Shown here one piece after another: positions 8,948-16,481 of a stretch of 42,377 nt of DNA. The stretch is from contig NZ_VDMA02000040.1 in the NCBI RefSeq assembly GCF_006334915.2, positions 1 through 42,377 of the forward strand, given 5' to 3'. The translations under genes and the position numbers were made by a program. Position 1 is the stretch's first letter; each line of letters opens with the position of its first letter. The notes under the pieces were generated by a model that ran no database searches, had not been told where the DNA came from, and was given only the letters and a program-made list of their open reading frames with translations. Source of the stretch: Microbispora catharanthi (lineage in GTDB: Bacteria; Actinomycetota; Actinomycetes; Streptosporangiales; Streptosporangiaceae).

Positions 8948-8976
8948 TTGACCTCCGTTAGAAATCTGCCTAACCT
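8948..8976 (+). promoter_or_regulatory. Promoter of the transporter/Rieske operon with internal inverted repeat
   Basis: TTGACC (8948-8953), a 17-nt spacer and TAACCT (8971-8976) form a good housekeeping-type promoter about 50 bases before the MFS start. The inverted repeat GTTAG-N8-CTAAC (8957-8974) fills the spacer and touches the -10, the usual place for a repressor operator. The CCTCCG hexamer also occurs on both sides. No regulator gene is adjacent. Confidence 0.55.
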
Positions 8977-9027
8977 CCGGACGAGAAGGCGAGAGTCTCA
9001 ACTCGCTCCCGGACGAGGAGCTCGGTC

Positions 9028-10377
9028 ATGCCGAACCTTTCAGTCGCACCCCCCAGCCCGATTCAGCTCCGCCGCGCGGTGACCTCCAGCTTCCTGGGCA
9101 GCGTCATCGAGTACTACGACTTCCTGCTGTACGCCACGGCGTCGGCAGTGGTCTTCAACAAGGTCTTCTTCTCCTCCCTCGACTCGGTCACCGCGACGGT
9201 CGCCAGTTTCGGCACGTTCGCCACGGGCTACCTGGCGAGGCCGCTCGGCGGCGTGATCTTCGGTCACTACGGCGACCGGCTGGGACGCAAGCGCATGCTC
9301 GTCCTGACCATGACCCTGATGGGTGTCGCCAGCTTCCTCATCGGCCTGCTCCCCACCTACGCGCAGATCGGCAGCCTCGCGCCCATCGCACTCGTCGTGC
9401 TCCGGGTCCTGCAGGGTGTCGCCGTCGGCGGCGAATGGGGCGGCGCGGTGCTGATGTCCGCCGAGCACGCGACCCGCAGGCGCGGCCTGTGGGCGAGCTT
9501 CACCAACGCCGGAGCCCCCTTCGGCATGGTGCTGTCCACGGCGGTGCTCAGCGGCACGGCCGCCGTCATGGACGAGCGGGCGTTCCTGAGCTGGGGCTGG
9601 CGGGTGCCGTTCCTGATCAGCATCGTGCTGCTGGCGGTCGGTCTGTTCGTCCGGCTGCGGGTCGAGGAGACCCCGGTGTTCGAGGCCGCCAGGAAACGCG
9701 CATCGAGGTTGCCGCTGCTGGACGTGTTCCGCGACCACCCGAAGGCCCTCCTGCTCGGGGTCGGCGTCGGACTGTCCGCCTTCGTGGCCCAGGGCACCCT
9801 CACCACCTACCTCATCGCGTACGGCGTGCGCGCCGGCTTCGCCAGGCAGGCGGTGCTGAACGCGCTCACGCTCTCGTCCGCGCTGGCCGTCCTCGGCATC
9901 GTCGGCTGGTCGGCGCTGTCCGACCGGGTCGGGCGCCGGCCGGTGGTGCTCGTGGGCGCGGTGCTCATGGCGGCGTACGGCTTCGCGCTCTTCCCGATGG
10001 TGGACTCCGGAAGCACGGCCGTGCTCGCCCTCGCGCTCGTGCTCGGCCAGTCGCTCATCCACCCGCTGATGTACGGCCCGCTCGCGGCGTTGTACACCGA
10101 ACTGTTCGCCACCGGGAGCCGCTACACGGGAGCCTCGCTCGGCTACCAGATCGCCGGGCTCGGGGCAGGTCTCGCGCCGCTGCTGTTCGCCCAGCTCGAC
10201 GCGTCGACCGGCGGCGGGACGACGACGATCTCGGTGATCATCGCGGCCTGCTGCCTGCTGACCGTGGTCTGCGTCCTGGCGCTACGCGAGACCAGCCGCC
10301 AGGACCTGACCTCGGTCACTTCCGCCGCGCCCGCGTCCGGTCGCGTCGCCGACACGGCGAAACCGTCCTCCGCCTGA
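9028..10377 (+). CDS. MFS transporter, metabolite:H+ symporter (MHS) type
   Basis: A 449-residue protein with 12 predicted membrane spans. The start ATG at 9028 has GAGGAG at 9015-9020. The N-terminal VIEYYDFLLYATAS and the loop 2-3 signature GHYGDRLGRKRML with PLGG just before it identify the MHS branch (shikimate, proline/betaine, alpha-ketoglutarate and aromatic acid transporters). It is the first gene of an operon with an acyl-CoA ligase and a VanA/VanB-type oxygenase, so the likely cargo is an aromatic or related organic acid. It acts in the cytoplasmic membrane. Confidence 0.9.
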   Translation: MPNLSVAPPSPIQLRRAVTSSFLGSVIEYYDFLLYATASAVVFNKVFFSSLDSVTATVASFGTFATGYLARPLGGVIFGHYGDRLGRKRMLVLTMTLMGVASFLIGLLPTYAQIGSLAPIALVVLRVLQGVAVGGEWGGAVLMSAEHATRRRGLWASFTNAGAPFGMVLSTAVLSGTAAVMDERAFLSWGWRVPFLISIVLLAVGLFVRLRVEETPVFEAARKRASRLPLLDVFRDHPKALLLGVGVGLSAFVAQGTLTTYLIAYGVRAGFARQAVLNALTLSSALAVLGIVGWSALSDRVGRRPVVLVGAVLMAAYGFALFPMVDSGSTAVLALALVLGQSLIHPLMYGPLAALYTELFATGSRYTGASLGYQIAGLGAGLAPLLFAQLDASTGGGTTTISVIIAACCLLTVVCVLALRETSRQDLTSVTSAAPASGRVADTAKPSSA

Positions 10378-10392
10378 CGAGGAGTGCCATCC

Positions 10393-11928
10393 ATGCGCAA
10401 CGCCGGACTGGGAGGCTGGCCGGCCCGCAGGGCCCAGATGAGCCCGGACCGCACCGCGTTCGTCTACGCGGACCGGCCGCTCAGCTACGCGGAGGTCCAC
10501 GAGCGGACGACAAGGCTCGCGTCGCGGCTGCGTGACGCGGGGGTGCGGGCGGGGGACCGGGTCGCCTACCTCGGTCCCAACCACGTCGCCTTCGCCGAGA
10601 CGATGTTCGCCACCCACGTGCTGGGCGGGATCTTCGTCCCGCTGAACTTCCGGCTGGCCGCGCCCGAGATCGCGTACATGCTCGAGCACTCGGGCGCGTC
10701 CGTCCTCGTCTACGCCCCGGAATGCGGCGCGGTGGTCCGCGATCTTCCCGGCTTACCCGGTCTGCGCACGGTCGTGGCGCTCGAGTCACCGGCGGAGGGG
10801 GAGCGGCACTACGAGACGTGGCTGTCGCAGGGCGACCCCACGCCGATCGACATCCCGGTGGCGCTCGACGACATCGCCCTCATCCTCTACACCTCCGGCA
10901 CCACCGGACGGCCCAAGGGCGCCATGCTCAGCCACGCCAACCTGGTGTGGAACTGCTTCCACATCATGATCGGCGTGGACGTGACGAGCACCGAGGTCAC
11001 GCTCATCAGCGCGCCGCTGTTCCACGTGGCGGCCCTGAACCAGACCCTGCTGCCGACCTTCCTCAAAGGCGGCATCTCGGTCATCATGCCGTCATGGGAT
11101 GTCGACCGGTGTTACGACCTCATCGAGAGGCACCGGGTCACCTGGATGTTCGGGGTCACCGCGATGTTCGCCGCGTTGGCGCGGTCGCCCCGGTGGCCCG
11201 GCGCCGACCTGTCCTCGCTGCGCACCCTCATGTCCGGGGGCGCGGCCATCCCCGTCGCGTTGATCCGCGCCTACCAGGAACGGGGCCTGGTCTTCTGCCA
11301 GGGCTACGGGATGACCGAGACCGCGCCGGGCGCGACCTTCCTGGAGGCGGGCGAGAGCGTGCGCAAGGTGGGCTCCGCCGGGGTGCCGGTGTTCTTCGCC
11401 AACGTGCGCGTGGTCCGGCCCGACCTCACCCCCGTGGCGCCGGGCGAGCCGGGCGAGGTGCTCGTGCAGGGGCCTAACGTCACCCCCGGCTACTGGCGCG
11501 ATCCGGAGGCGACCGCCGCCGCGCTGACCGAGGGCGGCTGGTTCCACTCCGGCGACATCGCCACCCTGGACGACGAGGGCCACCTCCACATCGTCGACCG
11601 GGTGAAGGACATGTACATCTCCGGCGGGGAGAACGTCTACCCGGCGGAGGTCGAGGGTGTGCTCTTCGAGCACCCGGCCGTGGTGGAGGCCGCCGTGGTC
11701 GGGGTGCCCGACGACACGTGGGGCGAGGTCGGCCGGGCCTTCGTCGTGCCGCGCCCCGGCGTGGCCGTCACCCCCGGCGAGGTGCGCGACTTCCTCCGCC
11801 CCCGGCTCGCGAAGTACAAGATCCCGGTCTATGTCGACGTCGTCGACGCGCTGCCGAAGACCGGTTCCGGCAAGATCCGCAAACCCGACCTGCGCCGGCG
11901 GCCCCTGCCCGCCGGCCCCGAGGAGTGA
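10393..11928 (+). CDS. Acyl-CoA synthetase (AMP-binding ligase)
   Basis: A 511-residue ANL-superfamily ligase that activates a carboxylic acid as acyl-AMP and then acyl-CoA. The P-loop-like YTSGTTGRPKG is near residue 166, GYGMTE near 304, the hinge/Asp region YISGGENVYPAEVE near 410 and the catalytic Lys motif TGSGKIRKPDLR near the end. ATG 10393 is chosen because GAGGAG lies 9-14 bases upstream; a GTG three codons earlier is inside that site. Codon 121 is TTA, a rare leucine codon that in related actinomycetes makes translation dependent on bldA. It sits between transporter and oxygenase genes, so it probably loads the imported acid or a downstream product onto CoA. Substrate unknown. Confidence 0.9.
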   Translation: MRNAGLGGWPARRAQMSPDRTAFVYADRPLSYAEVHERTTRLASRLRDAGVRAGDRVAYLGPNHVAFAETMFATHVLGGIFVPLNFRLAAPEIAYMLEHSGASVLVYAPECGAVVRDLPGLPGLRTVVALESPAEGERHYETWLSQGDPTPIDIPVALDDIALILYTSGTTGRPKGAMLSHANLVWNCFHIMIGVDVTSTEVTLISAPLFHVAALNQTLLPTFLKGGISVIMPSWDVDRCYDLIERHRVTWMFGVTAMFAALARSPRWPGADLSSLRTLMSGGAAIPVALIRAYQERGLVFCQGYGMTETAPGATFLEAGESVRKVGSAGVPVFFANVRVVRPDLTPVAPGEPGEVLVQGPNVTPGYWRDPEATAAALTEGGWFHSGDIATLDDEGHLHIVDRVKDMYISGGENVYPAEVEGVLFEHPAVVEAAVVGVPDDTWGEVGRAFVVPRPGVAVTPGEVRDFLRPRLAKYKIPVYVDVVDALPKTGSGKIRKPDLRRRPLPAGPEE

Positions 11929-11931
11929 CTC

Positions 11932-13008
11932 GTGATCGTCACCGAATTCGCGCGCAACCAGTGGTACGTGGCCGCCTACGGCCACGAGGTGGGCCGGCGT
12001 CAGCTCGGCCGCACCATCCTGAACGAGCCGATCCTGCTCTACCGCACCGAGGACGGGCGGGCCGTGGCGATGGCCGACCGCTGCGTGCACCGCAGGTTCC
12101 CCCTGTCGGAATCGCCCAGCCATCTGGTCGGCGACCGCGTGGTCTGCGGCTACCACGGCTTCACCTACGGCCCGGACGGCGTCTGCGTCGCCGTGCCCGC
12201 GCAGCAGCGCATCCCGCGCACCGCGCGGCTGCGCACCTACCCCGTGGTGGAGCAGGACTCGTTCGTCTGGGTGTGGATCGGCGACCGCGAGCCGGGCGAC
12301 ACGCTGCCCCCGCGCGCTCCCTGGCTGGTCTCGCCCGACTACGCCACGGTGTGCGGGATGGAGCCGCTGAACGCGCGGTACGGCCTGCTCGTGGACAACC
12401 TCCTCGACCTGTCCCACGAGACGTACCTGCACGGCGGGTACATCGGCACCCCGGAGGTGGCCGAGACCCCGATCACGACGGAGGTCGACGAGGACGCGGG
12501 CGTCGTCTACGTCAGCCGCCACATGGACGACGCGGCCTGCCCGCCGTTCTACGCCGAGTCGACCGGCATCAAGGGCCGGATCACCCGCTGGCAGGACATC
12601 GAGTATCACCCGCCGTGCCTGTATCTGCTGCACAGCCGCGTCGCCCCGGTCGGGTCGCCCCCGCCCGCCGCCGACGGCACGGACCCGCACGCCTTCCACG
12701 TCGAGGTCGTGTACGCGATCACCCCGTCGACGGAGAACGCCACCTACGACTTCTGGGCGGTGGCGCGCGACTTCGCCCTCGACGACGAGAAGGTCTCCGA
12801 CTTCCTGCGGGACAGCAACCGCACCGTCGTCCTGCAGGACGTGGCCGCGCTCAACACGCTGGAGCAGGTCCTCGCCGCGGAGCCGGACCGATACCAGGAG
12901 CTGTCGGTGAACATCGACACCGGCGGGCTGGCCGCCCGCCGCCTGCTCGCCCGGATGGCCGGCCCCGTGCCGGCCGACTCCGTGCCCTCGCAGACCGCCG
13001 TTCGATGA
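11932..13008 (+). CDS. vanA: Rieske oxygenase, vanillate O-demethylase oxygenase-like (VanA)
   Basis: A 358-residue Rieske non-heme iron oxygenase alpha subunit of the VanA type. The [2Fe-2S] ligands are Cys51-x-His53 and Cys72-x2-His75 (CVH, CGYH). The mononuclear iron site shows NLLDLSHETYLHGG with Asp159, His162 and His167. The GTG at 11932 follows the ligase stop by three bases. Together with the VanB-like reductase downstream it forms a two-component system that O-demethylates or hydroxylates an aromatic substrate in the cytosol. VanA-type enzymes include vanillate, dicamba and other O-demethylases, so vanillate is only one candidate. The stop overlaps the next ATG. Confidence 0.88.
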   Translation: MIVTEFARNQWYVAAYGHEVGRRQLGRTILNEPILLYRTEDGRAVAMADRCVHRRFPLSESPSHLVGDRVVCGYHGFTYGPDGVCVAVPAQQRIPRTARLRTYPVVEQDSFVWVWIGDREPGDTLPPRAPWLVSPDYATVCGMEPLNARYGLLVDNLLDLSHETYLHGGYIGTPEVAETPITTEVDEDAGVVYVSRHMDDAACPPFYAESTGIKGRITRWQDIEYHPPCLYLLHSRVAPVGSPPPAADGTDPHAFHVEVVYAITPSTENATYDFWAVARDFALDDEKVSDFLRDSNRTVVLQDVAALNTLEQVLAAEPDRYQELSVNIDTGGLAARRLLARMAGPVPADSVPSQTAVR

Positions 13009-13226
13009 ACGCGCGGGACTCCGGTGCGCGGGCCGGCCGCACCGTCTACCGCATTCGCTGGCTGCCGGGGACGGACCGGCTGCACGCCTCCTGCTTCTGC
13101 GGCGCGGAGCGTGAGTTCGAGGACCCGGTGGCCTTGTGGGACTGGCTGCTCGGCCACCCGGAGGGCCACCGGCCCCGGCCCGCGGCGGCGCAGGACTCCC
13201 CGGCCCCGGCCGCCGCGCTCGTCTGA
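13005..13226 (+). CDS. Small Cys-x-Cys protein between VanA and VanB genes
   Basis: A 73-residue protein whose ATG overlaps the VanA stop (ATGA), so it is translationally coupled. It has a compact core with a CFCG motif (Cys at about residues 30 and 32), followed by REFEDPVALWDWLLGHPEGH, then a disordered Pro/Ala tail. There is no signal peptide or membrane segment. I do not recognise a named family. The two cysteines and two nearby His could bind a metal. Being locked between oxygenase and reductase, it may help assemble or regulate that oxygenase; this is inference from position alone. Confidence 0.65.
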   Translation: MNARDSGARAGRTVYRIRWLPGTDRLHASCFCGAEREFEDPVALWDWLLGHPEGHRPRPAAAQDSPAPAAALV

Positions 13227-13263
13227 GACGCGACATCCTCCCAGAAAGGAAGCCACGGCGACC

Positions 13264-14235
13264 ATGCCCGTCACGGAACCGGAGCTCGACGTGAAGGTGG
13301 CGGGCAAGGCGCCCGTCGCCGAGGGCGTCGTCCTCCTGCGTCTCGTCCGTCCCGACGGCGGCCCGCTGCCCGTCTGGACGCCGGGCGCACACGTCGACCT
13401 GCTGCTCGGCCCGGGACTGGTCAGGCAGTACTCGCTGTGCGGCGACCCCGGCGATCCCTCGGTCTTCCAGGTGGCGGTGCTGCGCGAGCCCGGCGGGCGG
13501 GGCGGCTCGGCGTACGTGCACGACCGGCTCGCCGAGGGCGACACGATCCGGGTGCGCGGTCCCCGCAACCGCTTCGGCCTCGCCGAGTCGCCGCGCTACC
13601 TGTTCGTCGCCGGCGGCATCGGCATCACCCCGATCCTGCCCATGGTCGAGGAGGCGGCGCGGCGCGGGTGCGACTGGCGGCTGGTGTACGGCGGGCGCAC
13701 CCGGACCTCGATGGCGTTCGCCGATCGGCTCGTGCGGCAGCACCCGGGCCGGGTGGAGCTGTGCCCGCAGGACGAGACAGGCCTGCTCGACCTCGACGCG
13801 CTGCTCGGCGTCCCGCGTGCGGACACCCTCGTCTACTGCTGCGGACCCGAGCCGCTGCTGGCGGCGGCGCAGGAGCGATGCGCCTCCTGGCCGAAGGGAG
13901 CGCTGCGGGTCGAACGCTTCGTGCCCGCGGCCCGGAACGGCGCGGGCACGGCGGAGGGCACGGCGGACGGCGCCTTCGAGGTGGAGCTGGCCCTGACCGG
14001 CACGACGCTGACCGTGCCGGAGGGCCGCTCGATCCTCGAGGTGGTCGAGGAGGCGGGGGTCGCGGTGCTGTCGTCCTGCCGCGAGGGCACCTGCGGCACC
14101 TGCGAGACGGCGGTGCTCGGCGGCGTCCCCGACCACCGCGACGACCTGCTCACCGAGGAGGAGCGCGAGGCCGGGGACGTCATGTTTATCTGCGTGTCCC
14201 GGGCCCGGTCCGACCGCCTCGTCCTCGAACTCTGA
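13264..14235 (+). CDS. vanB: VanB-type oxygenase reductase (flavin, NAD, [2Fe-2S])
   Basis: A 323-residue PDR/VanB-family reductase that passes electrons from NAD(P)H to the Rieske oxygenase. An N-terminal flavin-binding barrel (RQYSLCG, residues 55-60) is followed by an NAD-binding domain (VAGGIGITPILPM, residues 116-127, and YCCGPEPLL). The C-terminal plant-type ferredoxin domain has Cys272, Cys277, Cys280 and Cys310 (SCREGTCGTC, FICVS). The ATG at 13264 is preceded by GAAAGGAAG. It is the last gene of the operon and pairs with the VanA-like gene. Confidence 0.9.
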   Translation: MPVTEPELDVKVAGKAPVAEGVVLLRLVRPDGGPLPVWTPGAHVDLLLGPGLVRQYSLCGDPGDPSVFQVAVLREPGGRGGSAYVHDRLAEGDTIRVRGPRNRFGLAESPRYLFVAGGIGITPILPMVEEAARRGCDWRLVYGGRTRTSMAFADRLVRQHPGRVELCPQDETGLLDLDALLGVPRADTLVYCCGPEPLLAAAQERCASWPKGALRVERFVPAARNGAGTAEGTADGAFEVELALTGTTLTVPEGRSILEVVEEAGVAVLSSCREGTCGTCETAVLGGVPDHRDDLLTEEEREAGDVMFICVSRARSDRLVLEL

Positions 14236-14335
14236 CCCGCTCCGAGGCGGAGGTCGCCTGCCGGCGCGACCGGCTCCGAGAAGGTGGACAGACTCGCCGA
14301 CCTCGAACGGGGCTGTGACGGCGTCTACACGGCGG

Positions 14336-15208
14336 TCACCGCCGCTCCTTGTCGTCGGCGCCGAGGAAGACGATGTCGAGGTCGTGGAGCTGGTCCGGGG
14401 CGGCGTCGACGGCGATGCGGGTGATCTTCCCGTCGCTGACGGCGAACGTGAAGACGGCCTTGGGCCGGCCGCGGTGCGACCAGACGGCCGCCGGAACGCC
14501 GTCGACCAGAGCGAGCCGGGCGGCCTGAGCTCGTCCGGCGAAGAAAGCCGCCACCGCGTGGGCGCCGCGGACCTCGCCGGCCACGGCGTCCGGATCGAGC
14601 AGCTCGAGCAGGGCGGCGAAATCCCCGCTCCGGGAGGCGGCGAGGAAGGCGGCGACGATTTCCCGCTTCGCGGATCGCGCGGCATCGGATGCCCCGGCCG
14701 CTCCTCGCACCCGGCGCCGGGCCCGGCTGGCGAGTTGCCTGGCCGCCGCCGGGGAGCGGTCGATGATGGCCCCGATCTCGTCGAACGACACAGCGAAGAC
14801 GTCGTGCAGGACGAACGCGAGCCGCTCGGCGGGAGTCAGCGTGTCCAGCACCACCATCAGCGCGACACCGACGGAATCGGCCAGCAGCGCCTCGTCCTCG
14901 GGGCCGGCCTGGCTCGTCGGGTGGAGGCCCGCGTGCGGCGCGGCCGGCTCGGGCGGCAGCGTCCCGGCCGACTCCTCAGGCCGGGTCCGGCGTGCCTCGA
15001 GCATGTTGAGGCAGACCCGGGCGACGACGGTGGTCAGCCACCCGGCCGGATTCTCCACCTGGCCGGTGTCGGCGCGGCCGGCCCGCAGCCAGGCCTCCTG
15101 CACCGCATCCTCGGCTTCGCTGGGCGAGCCGAGCATCCGGTAGGCCACCGCTTGCAATCGGCCCTGGTGCTCGGCGAACCGCTCGCTCAGCCAGTCCTGC
15201 TCGACCAT
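14336..15208 (-). CDS. ECF sigma factor of the SigJ/ECF41 type with SnoaL-like C-terminus
   Basis: A 290-residue ECF sigma factor. Region 2 is intact (AVAYRMLGSPSEAEDAVQEAWLR, residues 21-44), as is region 4 (LTPAERLAFVLHDVFAVSFDEIGAII) with its helix-turn-helix (SPAAARQLASRAR). The last 110 residues form the SnoaL-like domain found in ECF41 proteins, where it replaces a separate anti-sigma factor and controls activity. The ATG at 15208 has GGAGGA upstream. It is divergent from a VOC protein. A TGTCACA-N16-GGTC element 38 bases upstream resembles the ECF41 consensus, suggesting autoregulation. Confidence 0.88.
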   Translation of the reverse strand: MVEQDWLSERFAEHQGRLQAVAYRMLGSPSEAEDAVQEAWLRAGRADTGQVENPAGWLTTVVARVCLNMLEARRTRPEESAGTLPPEPAAPHAGLHPTSQAGPEDEALLADSVGVALMVVLDTLTPAERLAFVLHDVFAVSFDEIGAIIDRSPAAARQLASRARRRVRGAAGASDAARSAKREIVAAFLAASRSGDFAALLELLDPDAVAGEVRGAHAVAAFFAGRAQAARLALVDGVPAAVWSHRGRPKAVFTFAVSDGKITRIAVDAAPDQLHDLDIVFLGADDKERR

Positions 15209-15209
15209 G

Positions 15210-15236
15210 TGTCACATTCCTCCGTCGCGGCCTGTC
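15210..15236 (+). promoter_or_regulatory. ECF41-like promoter facing the VOC gene
   Basis: TGTCACA (15210-15216), exactly 16 nt, then TGTC (15233-15236). The published ECF41 target consensus is TGTCACA-N16-CGTC, so only one -10 base differs. It reads toward the VOC gene, leaving a leader of about 100 nt. It overlaps the ribosome site of the sigma gene on the other strand. Confidence 0.5.
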
Positions 15237-15245
15237 ATACCAAAT

Positions 15246-15272
15246 GACCGGCGAAATCACGCCGATGTGACA
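15246..15272 (-). promoter_or_regulatory. ECF41-like promoter facing the sigma factor gene
   Basis: On the minus strand TGTCACA (15272 to 15266), 16 nt, then GGTC (15249 to 15246), one base off the ECF41 consensus -10. It ends 38 bases before the sigma factor ATG, a normal promoter distance, and suggests positive autoregulation. Confidence 0.55.
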
Positions 15273-15344
15273 TCCGGGCCCGGTCCGGATGTCCGACCTG
15301 CCGGTTCAGCCGGCGAATACCCCCGAAACCATCAGGAGAGAACT

Positions 15345-15734
15345 GTGTCACTGCAGGTGAACGCCATCATGCTCGGCGTCGAGGACCTGGCCCGAGCCAA
15401 GAAGTTCTATGAAGGCCTGGGCTGCGAGATCGACAAGGACACCCGCCATTTCGTCTCGTTCAGCTTGGGCGAGGGATCCCCGCAGCTGGCTCTCTACGAA
15501 TGGGAGGCGGCGGCACAGGACGCCGGAGTCTCCGCGGAGGGATCCGGATTTCGCGGTGCCTCATTCCACTTCAACCCCGACTCCAGGCAAGCGGTGGATG
15601 AGATGTTGAGCAACGCGGTGGCCGGCGGCGGCAGCGTGGTCAAGGAGGCGGCTCCCGCCCAGTGGGGCGGGTACTTCGGCTACTTCAGCGACCCGGACGG
15701 CTATCTGTGGAAAGTCACCACCTACGCCTCCTGA
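15345..15734 (+). CDS. VOC-superfamily (glyoxalase/bleomycin-resistance-like) protein
   Basis: A 129-residue vicinal-oxygen-chelate fold protein. The two beta-alpha-beta-beta-beta halves are seen as IMLGVEDLARAKKFYEGLG at the start and FGYFSDPDGYLWKV at the end. The GTG at 15345 with AGGAGA upstream is preferred to in-frame codons further back. It is divergently arranged with the ECF41 sigma gene and preceded by an ECF41-like promoter; ECF41 factors are typically beside a single small target gene such as a carboxymuconolactone decarboxylase, oxidoreductase or epimerase. A VOC protein would be a variant of that pairing. Substrate unknown. Confidence 0.82.
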   Translation: MSLQVNAIMLGVEDLARAKKFYEGLGCEIDKDTRHFVSFSLGEGSPQLALYEWEAAAQDAGVSAEGSGFRGASFHFNPDSRQAVDEMLSNAVAGGGSVVKEAAPAQWGGYFGYFSDPDGYLWKVTTYAS

Positions 15735-15826
15735 CCTGTAGAACTCACGCGGGGTCCCCGGCCGCGCCACCCCGGCGAGGCCGGAGACCGGCCCGGGCTC
15801 CTCGCGACGATCCCACATCTCGCCTG

Positions 15827-16348
15827 TCAGCCACTCCGGGTGCCGACGGTCTCGCCCGAGGCGATCGTCGCATCCTTGATTCGCCGGTGCACCGCTGTCG
15901 CGTCGCCGCCCGGCGTGATCGGGCCGCGCAGCGCGTACACGATGAAGTGGTAGTGGTGGACCCCGCTCGGCGGGCAGGGGCCGGCGTAGGCGGCCTTGCC
16001 GTCGCTGCCCGGCAGGACCTTCCCCGGGGCGTGGCCCTCGGGCGCGCTCGTCTCGGTGACGGGGATGCCGGTCACGATCCAGTGGATGTACGTCCCACCG
16101 GGGGCGTCCGGGTCGTCCACCACGATCGCCAGCTCGCGAGCGGACTCGGGAACGCCGCTCCAGGCCAGCGGGGGCGAGACGTCCTGGCCTCCCTGCCGGG
16201 CGCACACGTATCTCCCGGGGATCTCGGCGCCCTCGGCGAAGGCCGGGGTGCTCACCTTCAGAGTGTCCGTGGGCGGGGCGCCCTCGGCCGAGCACCCCGG
16301 GAGGACGACCGTCAGGAGGACGCCGCCGACCAGCTTGCCGATCTTCAT
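15827..16348 (-). CDS. YbhB/YbcL-type PEBP lipoprotein
   Basis: A 173-residue phosphatidylethanolamine-binding/Raf-kinase-inhibitor-like protein. The N-terminus is a lipoprotein signal with lipobox LPGC and the lipidated Cys at residue 19, so it should be anchored outside the membrane. The PEBP core shows DVSPPLAWSGVPESARELAIVVDDPDAPGGTYIHWIV (ligand-pocket Asp-Pro-Asp and His) and the CPPSGVHHYHFIVYAL motif. Bacterial YbhB proteins have no settled biochemical role. It lies downstream of the M1 peptidase terminator and is probably transcribed alone. Confidence 0.88.
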   Translation of the reverse strand: MKIGKLVGGVLLTVVLPGCSAEGAPPTDTLKVSTPAFAEGAEIPGRYVCARQGGQDVSPPLAWSGVPESARELAIVVDDPDAPGGTYIHWIVTGIPVTETSAPEGHAPGKVLPGSDGKAAYAGPCPPSGVHHYHFIVYALRGPITPGGDATAVHRRIKDATIASGETVGTRSG

Positions 16349-16432
16349 TCGGCCAGGATAGGCGGCCGGAGCACGTCGGCGCCGTCTTCGCGTGCGGCGT
16401 GTGCGACGCCGGGCCGCAGGGAGGGAGCGATG

Positions 16433-16475
16433 CGAGCCGTCCCGCCCCCGGCCACGCCGGGAGCGGGACGGCTCG
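16433..16475 (-). terminator. Terminator hairpin after the M1 peptidase gene
   Basis: Perfect 13-bp stem (CGAGCCGTCCCGC at 16433-16445, complement at 16463-16475) with a 17-nt loop, starting 6 bases past the M1 peptidase stop on the minus strand. Confidence 0.75.
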
Positions 16476-16481
16476 GCGCAC

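Noticed and set aside
9028..14235. Reading the ligase, Rieske oxygenase and transporter as a natural-product biosynthetic cluster
   Set aside because: There are no polyketide, peptide or terpene core enzymes; VanA/VanB plus MHS transporter fits catabolism better.
11092..14685. A 1197-codon open frame on the minus strand opposite the ligase/VanA/VanB genes
   Set aside because: It is a high-GC shadow frame: composition is Arg/Gly/Ala/Val-rich without any family motif, and the plus-strand genes have full catalytic motifs.
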